From Janibacter sp. Soil728 (lineage in GTDB: Bacteria; Actinomycetota; Actinomycetes; Actinomycetales; Dermatophilaceae): a DNA stretch of 64,000 bases. Below the pieces are notes generated by a model, which was given only the letters and a program-made list of their open reading frames with translations, did no database searches and was not told the origin of the DNA. Below are positions 52,786 through 62,291 of this stretch, in pieces. How positions within the stretch are numbered: position 1 is the first letter of the stretch; each line of letters begins with the position of its first letter. The position numbers were made by a program, and so were the translations under genes. The stretch lies in assembly GCF_001428305.1 (NCBI RefSeq), contig NZ_LMRZ01000004.1, forward strand, positions 696,446 to 760,445, written 5' to 3'.

Positions 52786-54032
52786 GCGAAGGTCCTGAAG
52801 GCCAGGGCGACGTTGTGGCCGCCGAACCCGAAGGAGTTGTCGAGCACGAGCAGGTCTCCGTCGCCGAGGGGGCGGGGGGTGTCCCGGACGACGTCCAGGG
52901 TGACCGCCGGATCGAGGTTGTCGATGTTGATGGTCGGGGGAGCGACCCGGTCACGCACCGCCTGCACGGAGAAGATCGCCTCCAGTGCGCCGGCTGCGCC
53001 CAGGAGGTGCCCGGTCATCGACTTGGTCCCGCTGACGGCCATGTGGTCGGCGTCGTCGCCGAAGGCCCGCCGGATCGCCGCGACCTCGGCGACGTCACCG
53101 ACGGGCGTGGAGGTCGCGTGCGCGTTGATGTGGCACAGGTCGGCAGGCGTGGCGCCCGCGTCGCGGACGGCGTCGGCCATCGCGCGCGAGGCGCCGGCGC
53201 CCTCGGGCTCGGGAGCGGCGATGTGGTGGCTGTCCGCGCTGACGCCGAAGCCGGCGAGCTCACAGATGATGTTGGCCCCGCGGGCCCGGGCGTGCTCCTC
53301 GGACTCGAGGATCAGGATCGCCGCACCCTCGCCGAGGACGAAGCCGTCCCGGTCGGTGTCGTAGGGGCGCGAGGCCGTCTGCGGGGAGTCGTTGCGGGTC
53401 GACAGTGCCTGCATCGCGGCGAAGCCGGAGATGGGTAGCGGGTGGATGGACGCCTCCGCGCCACCGGCGATGACCACATCGGCCAGGCCCTCACGGATGA
53501 GGTGGGCGCCGTAGCCGATCGACTCGGCGCCGGACGAGCAGGCGGACACGAGCGTGTGCGCGCCGGCGCGGGCACCGAACTCGAGGGAGACCGTGCCGGC
53601 CGCCGAGTTGGGCATGAGCATCGGGATGGACAGCGGGTAGACGCGACGGGGACCCTTGGTGCGCAAGGCCTCCCACGCGGTGAGCAGGGTCTGGACCCCG
53701 CCGATGCCGGTGCCGACCGCGCTGGCCAGCCGCTCCGGCACGACCTCGGGGGAGCCGGCGTTGGCCCATGCCTCGCGCGCGGCCACCAGGGCGTACTGGG
53801 CGAAGGGGTCCAGGCGCTTGGTCTCGACCTTCTTCAGCACCTCGGCAGCGGGGACGGTCAGCTGCGCGGCGAAGCTGACGGGCAGCTCGAACTCCTCGAC
53901 CCACGACTCATCGAGGGTGGCGGCGCCGGAGCGTCCGGCGAGGACTGCCTGCCAAGTCTCCTCGGCGGTGCCGCCGAGCGGGGTCGTGGCGCCGAGGCCG
54001 GTGACGACGACGGTGGGCCGGGGAGAAGTCAT
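52782..54032 (-). CDS. fabF: 3-oxoacyl-ACP synthase II
   Basis: A 416-residue KASII that elongates acyl-ACP by two carbons. The catalytic Cys is in SACSSGAES, the two His in INAHATSTPVGD and SFGFGGHN, and the Lys in GTKSMTGHLLGAAG. It follows acpP in the fatty acid operon. Confidence 0.96.
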   Translation of the reverse strand: MTSPRPTVVVTGLGATTPLGGTAEETWQAVLAGRSGAATLDESWVEEFELPVSFAAQLTVPAAEVLKKVETKRLDPFAQYALVAAREAWANAGSPEVVPERLASAVGTGIGGVQTLLTAWEALRTKGPRRVYPLSIPMLMPNSAAGTVSLEFGARAGAHTLVSACSSGAESIGYGAHLIREGLADVVIAGGAEASIHPLPISGFAAMQALSTRNDSPQTASRPYDTDRDGFVLGEGAAILILESEEHARARGANIICELAGFGVSADSHHIAAPEPEGAGASRAMADAVRDAGATPADLCHINAHATSTPVGDVAEVAAIRRAFGDDADHMAVSGTKSMTGHLLGAAGALEAIFSVQAVRDRVAPPTINIDNLDPAVTLDVVRDTPRPLGDGDLLVLDNSFGFGGHNVALAFRTFA

Positions 54033-54070
54033 ACGGGGGCTCCTGTGGGTGAGGGTGCGGGGGCCGGGCG

Positions 54071-54102
54071 GTTCCCCCCTTCGTCATGTCGAAGGGGGGA
54101 AC
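54071..54102 (-). terminator. Hairpin between acpP and fabF from an inverted CGAAGGGGG pair
   Basis: Arms 54071-54083 and 54090-54102 pair over 13 bp around TCATGT. It lies just after the acpP stop, so high acpP and lower fabF output is a sensible reading. Confidence 0.7.
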
Positions 54103-54112
54103 ATCACCGGAC

Positions 54113-54364
54113 TCAGGCGGGCTGGTTGGCCTTGATGAAGTTGACGGCGTCGCCGACGGTCTTGAGGTTCTTGACCTCTTCGTCAGGGATCTTGGCGCCG
54201 AACTTCTCCTCGGCGGTGACGGCGATCGTCATCATCGACAGCGAGTCGACGTCGAGGTCGTCGGTGAAGGTCTTGTCGGCGGTCACCTCGGACGCGTCGA
54301 CACCGGTCTCCTCGGACACGATCTCGGCGAGGCCGTCGAGGATGTCCTGGTCGCTGTATGCCAT
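54113..54364 (-). CDS. acpP: Acyl carrier protein
   Basis: An 83-residue ACP. The phosphopantetheine Ser is in DLDVDSLSMMTI. The acidic helical layout and length are normal. AAGGAG precedes ATG 54364. It carries the growing chain between FabD, FabH and FabF, whose genes flank it. Confidence 0.97.
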   Translation of the reverse strand: MAYSDQDILDGLAEIVSEETGVDASEVTADKTFTDDLDVDSLSMMTIAVTAEEKFGAKIPDEEVKNLKTVGDAVNFIKANQPA

Positions 54365-54422
54365 GGAATTGCTCCTTGTTGTGCGGTGGGTGGTCCGAGA
54401 ACCCGTCGGACCGACGGGAAAA

Positions 54423-55421
54423 CTAGGGGAGGGTCACGACCTGCGCGGCCCAGGTCAGGCCTGCGCCGAAGCCGATCTGCAGGGCCAAACCGCCGGGCTC
54501 GACCTCGCCCTCCCGGAGCATGCGCTCCATGGCGAGCGGGACGGACGCCGCTGACGTGTTGGCGGTGGTGACGATGTCGCGGGCCACGGGTAGGTCCTTG
54601 GGCAGGCCGAGAGCCTTGACCATCTGGTTGATGATCCGCACATTGGCCTGGTGGGGGATGAAGGCGGCCAGGTCCTCGGGCTTGACGCCCGCGGCGTCCA
54701 GCGCGCGCTGGGCCTCCTTGGCCATCGACCACACGGCCCACCGGAAGACGCTGGGGCCCTCCATGACGATCGCGGGCCACGGCAGGGCCCGGTCGCCCGC
54801 GAGGGTCATCCAGGAGTCGCGCTGCGCGATGAGGTGCTTCTGATCGCCGTCGCTGCCCCACACGGTCGGCCCGATGCCCGCGGTCTCGCTGCGCGAGACG
54901 ATCGCGGCACCGGCGCCGTCGCCGAAGATGAAGGCAGAGCCACGGTCGGTCGGGTCGGTGAAGTCGAGCATCTTCTCCACGCCGACGACGAGCACGTGCT
55001 CGGCGGTGCCGACCCGGACCATGTCGTTGGCCACCGAGATGCCGTGGCAGTACCCGGCACAGGCGGCGGAGATGTCGAAGGCCGGTGCGCGAGAGCCGAA
55101 CCGGGCCGCGAGCTCAGGGGCGGCCGCGGGCGTCTGGTAGGGGTGGGACACCGTCGCGACGATGACTGCGTCGACCTGGTCGGCGGACACCCCGGCGTAC
55201 TCGAGTGCGCCCCGCGAGGCGTGCTCGGCCATGTCGACGACGCTCTCGTCGGGAGCCGCCTTGTGCCGTGAGGCGATGCCGGAGCGCTCGCGGATCCACT
55301 CGTCGGAGGAGTCGATGGCGTCGACGATCTCGCTGTTGGGCACCACGCGTTCGGGGCGGTAGGCGCCGATACCGGTGATCCGGGCATGGTGGAGGACGTC
55401 GGGGACGCCGAGCGTGCTCAT
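54423..55421 (-). CDS. fabH: 3-oxoacyl-ACP synthase III
   Basis: A 332-residue KASIII that starts fatty acid synthesis by condensing an acyl-CoA primer with malonyl-ACP. The catalytic Cys is in ISAACAGYCHG, His in AFIPHQANVRI, and Asn in TTANTSAASVP. ATG 55421 overlaps the fabD stop (ATGA). In Actinobacteria FabH usually takes branched primers, fitting iso/anteiso lipids. Confidence 0.96.
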   Translation of the reverse strand: MSTLGVPDVLHHARITGIGAYRPERVVPNSEIVDAIDSSDEWIRERSGIASRHKAAPDESVVDMAEHASRGALEYAGVSADQVDAVIVATVSHPYQTPAAAPELAARFGSRAPAFDISAACAGYCHGISVANDMVRVGTAEHVLVVGVEKMLDFTDPTDRGSAFIFGDGAGAAIVSRSETAGIGPTVWGSDGDQKHLIAQRDSWMTLAGDRALPWPAIVMEGPSVFRWAVWSMAKEAQRALDAAGVKPEDLAAFIPHQANVRIINQMVKALGLPKDLPVARDIVTTANTSAASVPLAMERMLREGEVEPGGLALQIGFGAGLTWAAQVVTLP

Positions 55422-56599
55422 GACAGACCGTCCTGCGGGTGCATCCGCAGCAGCGGCTGGCCGGGGGAGACCGGGTCGCCGTCCTCGACGAGCCACTCGA
55501 CGACCGTGCCGGCGTGGCCGGAGCGCACCTCGAGGGAGTCCCGAAGGGAGGAGACGTGGGCGACGACATCGCCTGCCGCGACCTCGGAGCCGGGCTGCAC
55601 GGCGGCGACCTTGACCATGCCCTTGACGGGTGAGGTCACCAGACGCCAGGTGGGCTGGGAGGCCTGACGGCTCGAACCGTGCTCACGGACCATGCGGCGG
55701 GCGGCATCGAGGTCGTCGGGGGTCTTCAGTGCGAGCACCTCGACCCCCTTGAGTCCGCGCTTGGCCAGACCGGTCAGGGCTCCGGCCGGCGGGATCTCGA
55801 TGATGCCGGTGACACCGATGTCCTTCAGCGTCTCCATGCACAGGTCCCAGCGCACCGGGTTGCTCACCTGGCTCACGATGCGACGCAGGACCTCCGGCCC
55901 GGAGTGCACGACGCTCCCGTCGACATTGGACACGATCGGGACGCGGGCGTCGTGGGTCGAGACCGCACGCGAGAGCCGGGCGAGGTCGGCCACAGCGGGC
56001 TGCATGTGCTCGGTGTGGAAGGCCCCGGCGACCTTGAGCGGCATGACGCGCGCCTTGGCGGGCGGGTCCTCGGCGAAGGCGGCGAGCTGCTCCAGCGTGC
56101 CTGCGGCGACCACCTGGCCGGCGCCGTTGACATTGGCGGCCGTCAGGCCGTGCTTCTCGATGCTCGCGAGGACCTCCTGCGGGTCGCCGCCGAGCACGGC
56201 GCTCATGCCGGTCGGGGTGATGGTGGCCGCCTGGGCCATGGACCGGCCGCGCTCGCGGACGAGGACCATCGCCTGCTCGGCGCTGATGACGCCGGCTGCC
56301 GTGGCCGCGGTGATCTCGCCGACGCTGTGCCCGGCGCCTGCACCCACGACACGGAAGCCGTCAGCCGGGTGCTCGAAGAGCGCGAGGAGGGAGAGCAGTC
56401 CGGCAGCGACGATGAGTGGCTGCGCCACCGCCGTGTCCTTGATCGTCTCCTCGTCGGAGGTCGTGCCGTGCGCGGCCAGGTCCATGCCGGCGACCGTCGA
56501 GAGCCAGTGGAGTCGATCTGCCACACCGGGCAGCTCGAGCCAAGGAGAGAGAAAACCGGGCGTCTGGGACCCCTGACCGGGGCAGGTGATGGCGAGCAC
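55418..56599 (-). CDS. fabD: Malonyl-CoA:ACP transacylase with biotinyl-like C-terminal domain
   Basis: A 393-residue protein. Residues 1-300 are FabD: TCPGQGSQTPGFL, nucleophile Ser in GAGHSVGEITAA, and His in GAFHTEHM. The extra 75 residues read like a biotinyl/lipoyl barrel: TSPVKGMVKVAAVQPGSEVA, then SGHAGTVVEWLVEDGDPVSP, then QPLLRMHP. The hairpin that should carry the modified Lys (EAMKM in biotinyl domains) reads SSLRDSL, so no Lys can be biotinylated. A GACTCT six bases before GTG 56599 may be its -10. It overlaps fabH. Confidence 0.92.
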   Translation of the reverse strand: MLAITCPGQGSQTPGFLSPWLELPGVADRLHWLSTVAGMDLAAHGTTSDEETIKDTAVAQPLIVAAGLLSLLALFEHPADGFRVVGAGAGHSVGEITAATAAGVISAEQAMVLVRERGRSMAQAATITPTGMSAVLGGDPQEVLASIEKHGLTAANVNGAGQVVAAGTLEQLAAFAEDPPAKARVMPLKVAGAFHTEHMQPAVADLARLSRAVSTHDARVPIVSNVDGSVVHSGPEVLRRIVSQVSNPVRWDLCMETLKDIGVTGIIEIPPAGALTGLAKRGLKGVEVLALKTPDDLDAARRMVREHGSSRQASQPTWRLVTSPVKGMVKVAAVQPGSEVAAGDVVAHVSSLRDSLEVRSGHAGTVVEWLVEDGDPVSPGQPLLRMHPQDGLS

Positions 56600-56654
56600 G
56601 TCTCAAGAGTCCCGCGAGGAGGGTGGTGGGGGCGACACCAACCCCACCAGAGAA

Positions 56655-57836
56655 TCACCCGAGGCTCTTGGAGGGATCCTCCAAGATCGCTCCGAGGGCA
56701 AGAGCGATCCGCACGGTGAAGGCCTCGTGCGGGTCGGTGAGGTCGTAGTCGATGATGTCGCTGATCCGGCCCAGCCGGTAGCGCACCGTGTTGACGTGGA
56801 CGATCAGTGAGCGAGCGGTTGCCTCGAGGCCGGGGGACTCCAGGTGGGTGCGGGCGGTCTCGAGCAGGCTCGGGTGCTCCTCGAGGGCGACCTGGACCTG
56901 CTCGACGAGGGTGACCCGTGCCAGGTCGTCACCGGCGATGGCGCGCTCGGCGAGCAGGTCGTCGGCGGCCACCGGCCGCGGACGTCCCGGCCATCCGGGT
57001 GCAGCGACGTGCCCGGCCACCGCGGCATGTGCGGAGAGCGCGCCGTCGGTCAGGTCATGGACGAGCGGACCGTGCACGAGATCCCCCTCGGCGAAGCAGT
57101 GTGCGAAGGCGCGGGCCATGGCGGGCGGCTCCGTCACCCCGCCGACGACGGCGACGAGACGGGCGCCCTGCACGCCGACCAGGACCGGCAGGTCCAGACG
57201 TCTGGCCGTGGAGTGCACCTGACCGACCACCGTCGACGGATCGTGCTCGTCCTCGCCAAATGTGGGTGAACCTCCCACCAGCACAACGACATTGGTGACA
57301 TCGCCCCATCCGAGGGCGGCTGCCCTGGACCGGATCGACTCGTCCACCTCGCCGCGCATGACGGCGTCGATGACGAGCGACTCCAGGCGGGCGTCCCAGG
57401 CCCCGCGCTGCTCGGCCGCGTTGGCGTAGATCTGGGCCGCGCCGAAGGCGATCTCCTGGGAGTAGCGCAGGACCGCGATGCGCAGGTCGGTGTCGTCGCC
57501 GGGGCGGGCGAGCTCCTCGACCCGCTCGTCGACCACGTCGACGACGGAGCGGGCCAGCTCCAGGGTCTGGGCCAGGCTGATGGTGCGGGTCAGCTCGCGC
57601 GGGGCCGCGCCGAAGGTCGTCCGGGTGTCGGCGGGGGCGACCCCGTCGAGCCACTCGATGAAGTTGGCGATACCGGCCTGCGCCACCAGCGCCACCCAGG
57701 ACCGTTGCTCGGCGCCGAGCCGGGCGTACCACTCGTGGTTGGCCTCGAGGCGCTGCGTGGCAGCCCGAGCCAGGTCACCCCCGCTGCGGCGGACCTGACG
57801 GCGGGTCGTGAGGGAGACGAGGCCACGGCGCGACAT
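56655..57836 (-). CDS. fasR: PucR-type regulator of fatty acid synthesis (FasR-like)
   Basis: A 393-residue regulator with a long N-terminal sensing part, a central GGDEF-like CdaR region (NVVVLVGGSPTFGEDEHD) and the C-terminal PucR HTH (SLIVHVNTVRYRLGRISDII). Its place directly before fabD is that of FasR, which activates the fabD-fabH-acpP-fabF operon in Streptomyces. TAGACT six bases before ATG 57836, with no Shine-Dalgarno, suggests a leaderless mRNA. Confidence 0.9.
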   Translation of the reverse strand: MSRRGLVSLTTRRQVRRSGGDLARAATQRLEANHEWYARLGAEQRSWVALVAQAGIANFIEWLDGVAPADTRTTFGAAPRELTRTISLAQTLELARSVVDVVDERVEELARPGDDTDLRIAVLRYSQEIAFGAAQIYANAAEQRGAWDARLESLVIDAVMRGEVDESIRSRAAALGWGDVTNVVVLVGGSPTFGEDEHDPSTVVGQVHSTARRLDLPVLVGVQGARLVAVVGGVTEPPAMARAFAHCFAEGDLVHGPLVHDLTDGALSAHAAVAGHVAAPGWPGRPRPVAADDLLAERAIAGDDLARVTLVEQVQVALEEHPSLLETARTHLESPGLEATARSLIVHVNTVRYRLGRISDIIDYDLTDPHEAFTVRIALALGAILEDPSKSLG

Positions 57837-57842
57837 GCCCCG

Positions 57843-57848
57843 AGTCTA
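57843..57848 (-). promoter_or_regulatory. -10 element (TAGACT) of fasR, leaderless type
   Basis: TAGACT on the minus strand lies six bases before ATG 57836. The LuxR-type regulator gene uses the same hexamer. Confidence 0.55.
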
Positions 57849-57963
57849 TGTGTGACGTGCACAAGGCGTGACCGGGCCGAGTCCTGCCCCGCGCCTTGGC
57901 GGCGCTCGAAAACGCCGCGTGGTGGCAGGTCGTCCACTGCCGAAGGGAGGAGGCCGGCCCCCG

Positions 57964-58013
57964 CCGAAGTCCTTCGTCATCCTGCACGCGCAGGTTGTCG
58001 TGACTGACTTCGG
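57964..58013 (-). terminator. Possible argG terminator
   Basis: CCGAAGTC (57964-57971) pairs with GACTTCGG (58006-58013), with a small inner stem CCTGC/GCAGG in the loop. It lies about 70 bases beyond the argG stop. Confidence 0.4.
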
Positions 58014-58082
58014 TTTGATGGGGGCCGACCCCCTCCCTTCGTCCGTTCCCGCTCGTGGACGAGCCGTGGGAGGCGGTCCGGC

Positions 58083-59588
<1,506 letters not shown>

Positions 59589-59647
59589 TCATCGAGTGCT
59601 CACGTGGCCGTCACGGCGGCGTCGGTCTCCGGTGCCGGTGAGGCGCC

Positions 59648-59653
59648 TAGCGT
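59648..59653 (+). promoter_or_regulatory. -10 element (TAGCGT) of glpQ, leaderless type
   Basis: TAGCGT lies seven bases before ATG 59661; no Shine-Dalgarno intervenes. Confidence 0.5.
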
Positions 59654-59660
59654 CCCGGCC

Positions 59661-60809
59661 ATGCACTCGACGAAGATCGCGACCGGGATCGTGGCTGCTG
59701 CCACCATCCTCGCGCCGGCCACCGCCACCGCCACCTCCGAAGCAGCTTCGACCTCGCAGGTCCTCTCCTCCTCCGGCAACCCGGGCTACCGCGAGAAGGG
59801 GATGTCCGACCCCCTCGTCATCGCCCACCGCGGCGCGTCCGGCTACCGCCCCGAGCACACCCTCGCCGCCTACGACCTCGCCGTCGAGCAGGGTGCCGAC
59901 TACATCGAGCCCGACCTGGTCATGACCAAGGACGGAGTGCTCGTCGACCGCCACGAGCCCGAGATCGGTGGCACCACCGACGTCGCCGACCACCCCGAGT
60001 TCGCCGACCGCAGGACGACCAAGCAGCTCGACGGTGCGTCCGTGACCGGTTGGTTCGTCGACGACTTCACCCTCGCCGAGCTGAAGACCCTGCGCGCGAA
60101 GGAGCGTCTGGGCGACCTGCGGCCCGGGTCGAGCGGCTACGACGGCCAGTTCGAGGTGCCGACCCTCGAGGAGGTGCTCGCCCAACGTGAGCAGCTCTCC
60201 CGCAGCACGGGTCGCGTCATCGGGATCATCCCGGAGATCAAGCACTCGACCTACCTGCACTCGGAGGGCTTCGACCCCGAGGCCGAGGTCGCCCGGCTCG
60301 TCAAGGCATTCCACCTCGACCACCGCAAGGCCCCGATCTGGGTCCAGTCCTTCGAGCTGACCGCCCTGAAGTCCCTGCGCGAGCACGGGTACCGGGGCAA
60401 GAGCACCTTCCTGACGACGGTCAAGGGCGGCCCCTACGACCTGCACGAGCAGGGCACGTCCTACGCCGAGCTGACGACCGCCGCGTCCATGCAGGAGCTG
60501 TCCCTGTGGATCGACGGCTTCGGCCCGGAGAAGAATGCGGTCATCGCCCGCAACGCCGACGGCACCCTGGGTGAGCCGACGAGCTTCGTCGCCGACGCGC
60601 ACGCCGCCGGGCTCAAGGTGACGCCGTGGACCTTCCGCGCGGAGAACACCTTCCTCCCGACCGACTACCGCACCGGCTCCGACCCCGCGACCCATGGGCG
60701 GTTGGCCGACGAGGTCACGCGCTTCTTCGAGGTCGGCGTCGACGGCGTCTTCTGCGACCAGCCCGACATCTGCGTCGAGGCACGCGAGGACTTCCTCGAC
60801 GCAGGCTGA
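59661..60809 (+). CDS. glpQ: Secreted glycerophosphodiester phosphodiesterase
   Basis: A 382-residue exported GDPD-family enzyme that releases glycerol-3-phosphate from glycerophosphodiesters. The signal is KIATGIVAAATILAPATATA. The barrel has VIAHRGASGYRPEHTLAAY, then EPDLVMTKDGVLVDRHEPE with the metal and catalytic residues, IIPEIKHSTY, and a final GVDGVFCDQPD. Length fits the extracellular GlpQ group. It would scavenge phosphate and glycerol from lipid headgroups or teichoic acid. Confidence 0.93.
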   Translation: MHSTKIATGIVAAATILAPATATATSEAASTSQVLSSSGNPGYREKGMSDPLVIAHRGASGYRPEHTLAAYDLAVEQGADYIEPDLVMTKDGVLVDRHEPEIGGTTDVADHPEFADRRTTKQLDGASVTGWFVDDFTLAELKTLRAKERLGDLRPGSSGYDGQFEVPTLEEVLAQREQLSRSTGRVIGIIPEIKHSTYLHSEGFDPEAEVARLVKAFHLDHRKAPIWVQSFELTALKSLREHGYRGKSTFLTTVKGGPYDLHEQGTSYAELTTAASMQELSLWIDGFGPEKNAVIARNADGTLGEPTSFVADAHAAGLKVTPWTFRAENTFLPTDYRTGSDPATHGRLADEVTRFFEVGVDGVFCDQPDICVEAREDFLDAG

Positions 60810-60821
60810 GAGGACCACTCT

Positions 60822-60869
60822 TCTGCGTGAACCTGTGGTTAGGTATGCCTAACCACAGGTTCACGCAGA
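60822..60869. promoter_or_regulatory. Long palindrome containing a DtxR/IdeR-like iron box
   Basis: Arms 60822-60843 and 60848-60869 are exactly complementary over 22 bp around TATG. The core TTAGGTATGCCTAACC (60839-60854) matches most of the DtxR/IdeR consensus (TTAGGTTAGSCTAACCTAA). It lies 12 bases after glpQ and 11 before the DUF2470 start, so it can act as an iron-dependent operator and as glpQ terminator. Confidence 0.8.
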
Positions 60870-60880
60870 GGGAGATTCAT

Positions 60881-61591
60881 GTGAAGGACTGGGCAGAGCT
60901 GGCCAGGACGGTCGTCGCGGGCGCGAGTGCGATCGACATCGGGATCCTCGGGCACCGGGCGCCCGTGGCGCGGCATGCGACCGATGGCACGGGGGCGCTC
61001 CTCTTCTCACTCGAGGAGGTGGCGCCCGAGTGCGCCCACCTCGTCCGACCCGGCCAGCGCGGACCGCTCGTCGACGCCAGCGCAAGCGACGTGTCGTCGG
61101 TGCCGCACCGCGAGCGGGTGCGTGGCCGGGTCGAGCTGACCGGCAGGGCGCAGGTCATGCCCGGGCCCGTGTGCGAGGAGCTGCTCGACCACCTCGGGCT
61201 CGACGAGGGGCAGCCGGTCGGGCGGCTCGTCCCGGACACGATCACGCTCGAGTGGTCCGTGGAGTGCCGGGCCACCCGGCCAGCGCTGGTTGACGTCGCC
61301 GTCGCCGACTACGTCGCGGCCGAGGTCGATCCGCTCGCGGGCTGGCAGGACGGGTGGATCACCCACCTCGACGGGACCCACCGGGAGGACCTGCGGCGGC
61401 TCGTCGAGCGTGAGGTGCAGCCGGTGGCCACGGTGCGGCCGGTCCTGGCCGACGCCGACGGACTCGTCCTGCGCGAGTACGTCGGGACCTGTCGTCGCGA
61501 CATCCGGGTCGACTTCCCCGGTCGGGTCGGGTGCGGCTGCGAGGCGCAGGCAGCGCTGAAGAGCCTGCTCTCGGTCACCGCCCGGGGCTGA
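60881..61591 (+). CDS. DUF2470 / HugZ-like protein, iron-regulated
   Basis: A 236-residue protein of the split-barrel FMN-binding-like fold. An N-terminal part (ALLFSLEEVAPECAHLVRPG) is followed by a C-terminal DUF2470 segment, DWAELARTVV not included, ending RVGCGCEAQAALKSLL. Related HugZ/HutZ proteins handle heme and release iron. The iron box immediately upstream supports that role. GAGGGAG lies six bases before GTG 60881; an ATG at 60845 inside the palindrome is in frame but lacks a ribosome site. Heme ligands cannot be assigned. Confidence 0.75.
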   Translation: MKDWAELARTVVAGASAIDIGILGHRAPVARHATDGTGALLFSLEEVAPECAHLVRPGQRGPLVDASASDVSSVPHRERVRGRVELTGRAQVMPGPVCEELLDHLGLDEGQPVGRLVPDTITLEWSVECRATRPALVDVAVADYVAAEVDPLAGWQDGWITHLDGTHREDLRRLVEREVQPVATVRPVLADADGLVLREYVGTCRRDIRVDFPGRVGCGCEAQAALKSLLSVTARG

Positions 61592-61638
61592 GCATCAGCA
61601 GGCGACGCGGGCTCGCGGCGCCGCTGCCCGAAGGGCGC

Positions 61639-62241
61639 TCAAACAGGGGCGAGCCGCTGGTGCGGCCGCGGCGGCAGCTCGACGTCGATGGGGTCACCGG
61701 GCCGCACGGTGCCGCTGCGCTCGACGACTGCCATGACGCCGGCTCGGCGCACGATGCCGACACCGTCGACACTCTCGACCCCACCGGTGGGGCCCAGCTC
61801 CACATCGGAGTCCGAGGCGACCCCGTCGACCCGGCGGACGACGAGCCCCAGCAGCCCGCGAGAGTACTCGTCGATCTGCCGGCACGGGTTGCGCAGCCCG
61901 GTCAGGCGCACGGTCGCACCGCCCAGGTGCAGTCGCGTGCCCTCGGGGAGACCGAGCAGGTCCAGTCCTGCGGTGAGGACGTTCTCGCCGAGTGACCCCG
62001 GACCGATGTCGTGCCCGGCACTCCGGGCCTCGTCCAGCAGAGCCCCCTGGACGAGGTGCACCTGGCGCAGGTTGGGCTGGTTGGGGTCGCGTCTGACCCG
62101 CGAGCGGTGCTGCACCAGGGTCCCGGCATGGGCGTCGCCGCGCACCCCGAGGTCCTCGACGAGCTCGATGGCCTCGCAGGGCTGCTTGCTGAAGCGGTGC
62201 AGCTGGTCACGGCTCACCGACATGACGAAGGGGGTGTCCAC
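61639..62241 (-). CDS. MOSC domain protein
   Basis: A 200-residue MOSC-domain protein, the fold of molybdenum cofactor sulfurase C-termini and YiiM. It shows GVRGDAHAGTLVQHRSRV early, LRQVHLVQGALLDE, PGSLGENVLTAGLDLLGLPEG and RLTGLRNPCRQIDEY with the conserved Cys. Such proteins bind molybdenum cofactor and reduce N-hydroxylated compounds. GTG 62241 has AGGA nine bases upstream; ATG 62223 is the alternative. It starts inside the aceE terminator arm. Confidence 0.85.
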   Translation of the reverse strand: MDTPFVMSVSRDQLHRFSKQPCEAIELVEDLGVRGDAHAGTLVQHRSRVRRDPNQPNLRQVHLVQGALLDEARSAGHDIGPGSLGENVLTAGLDLLGLPEGTRLHLGGATVRLTGLRNPCRQIDEYSRGLLGLVVRRVDGVASDSDVELGPTGGVESVDGVGIVRRAGVMAVVERSGTVRPGDPIDVELPPRPHQRLAPV

Positions 62242-62280
62242 GCCCGTGATCCTGCCACGGTGGTGGACACCCCCTTCGTC
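62224..62280 (-). terminator. aceE terminator from an inverted CGAAGGGGG pair
   Basis: Arms 62224-62241 and 62263-62280 form an 18-bp perfect stem, beginning 12 bases after the aceE stop. One arm overlaps the start of the MOSC gene. Confidence 0.8.
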
Positions 62281-62291
62281 TGCAGCGTGCG

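Noticed and set aside
55418-55650. A working biotin carrier on FabD
   Set aside because: The modified-lysine position reads without Lys (SSLRDSL), so biotinylation is not possible.
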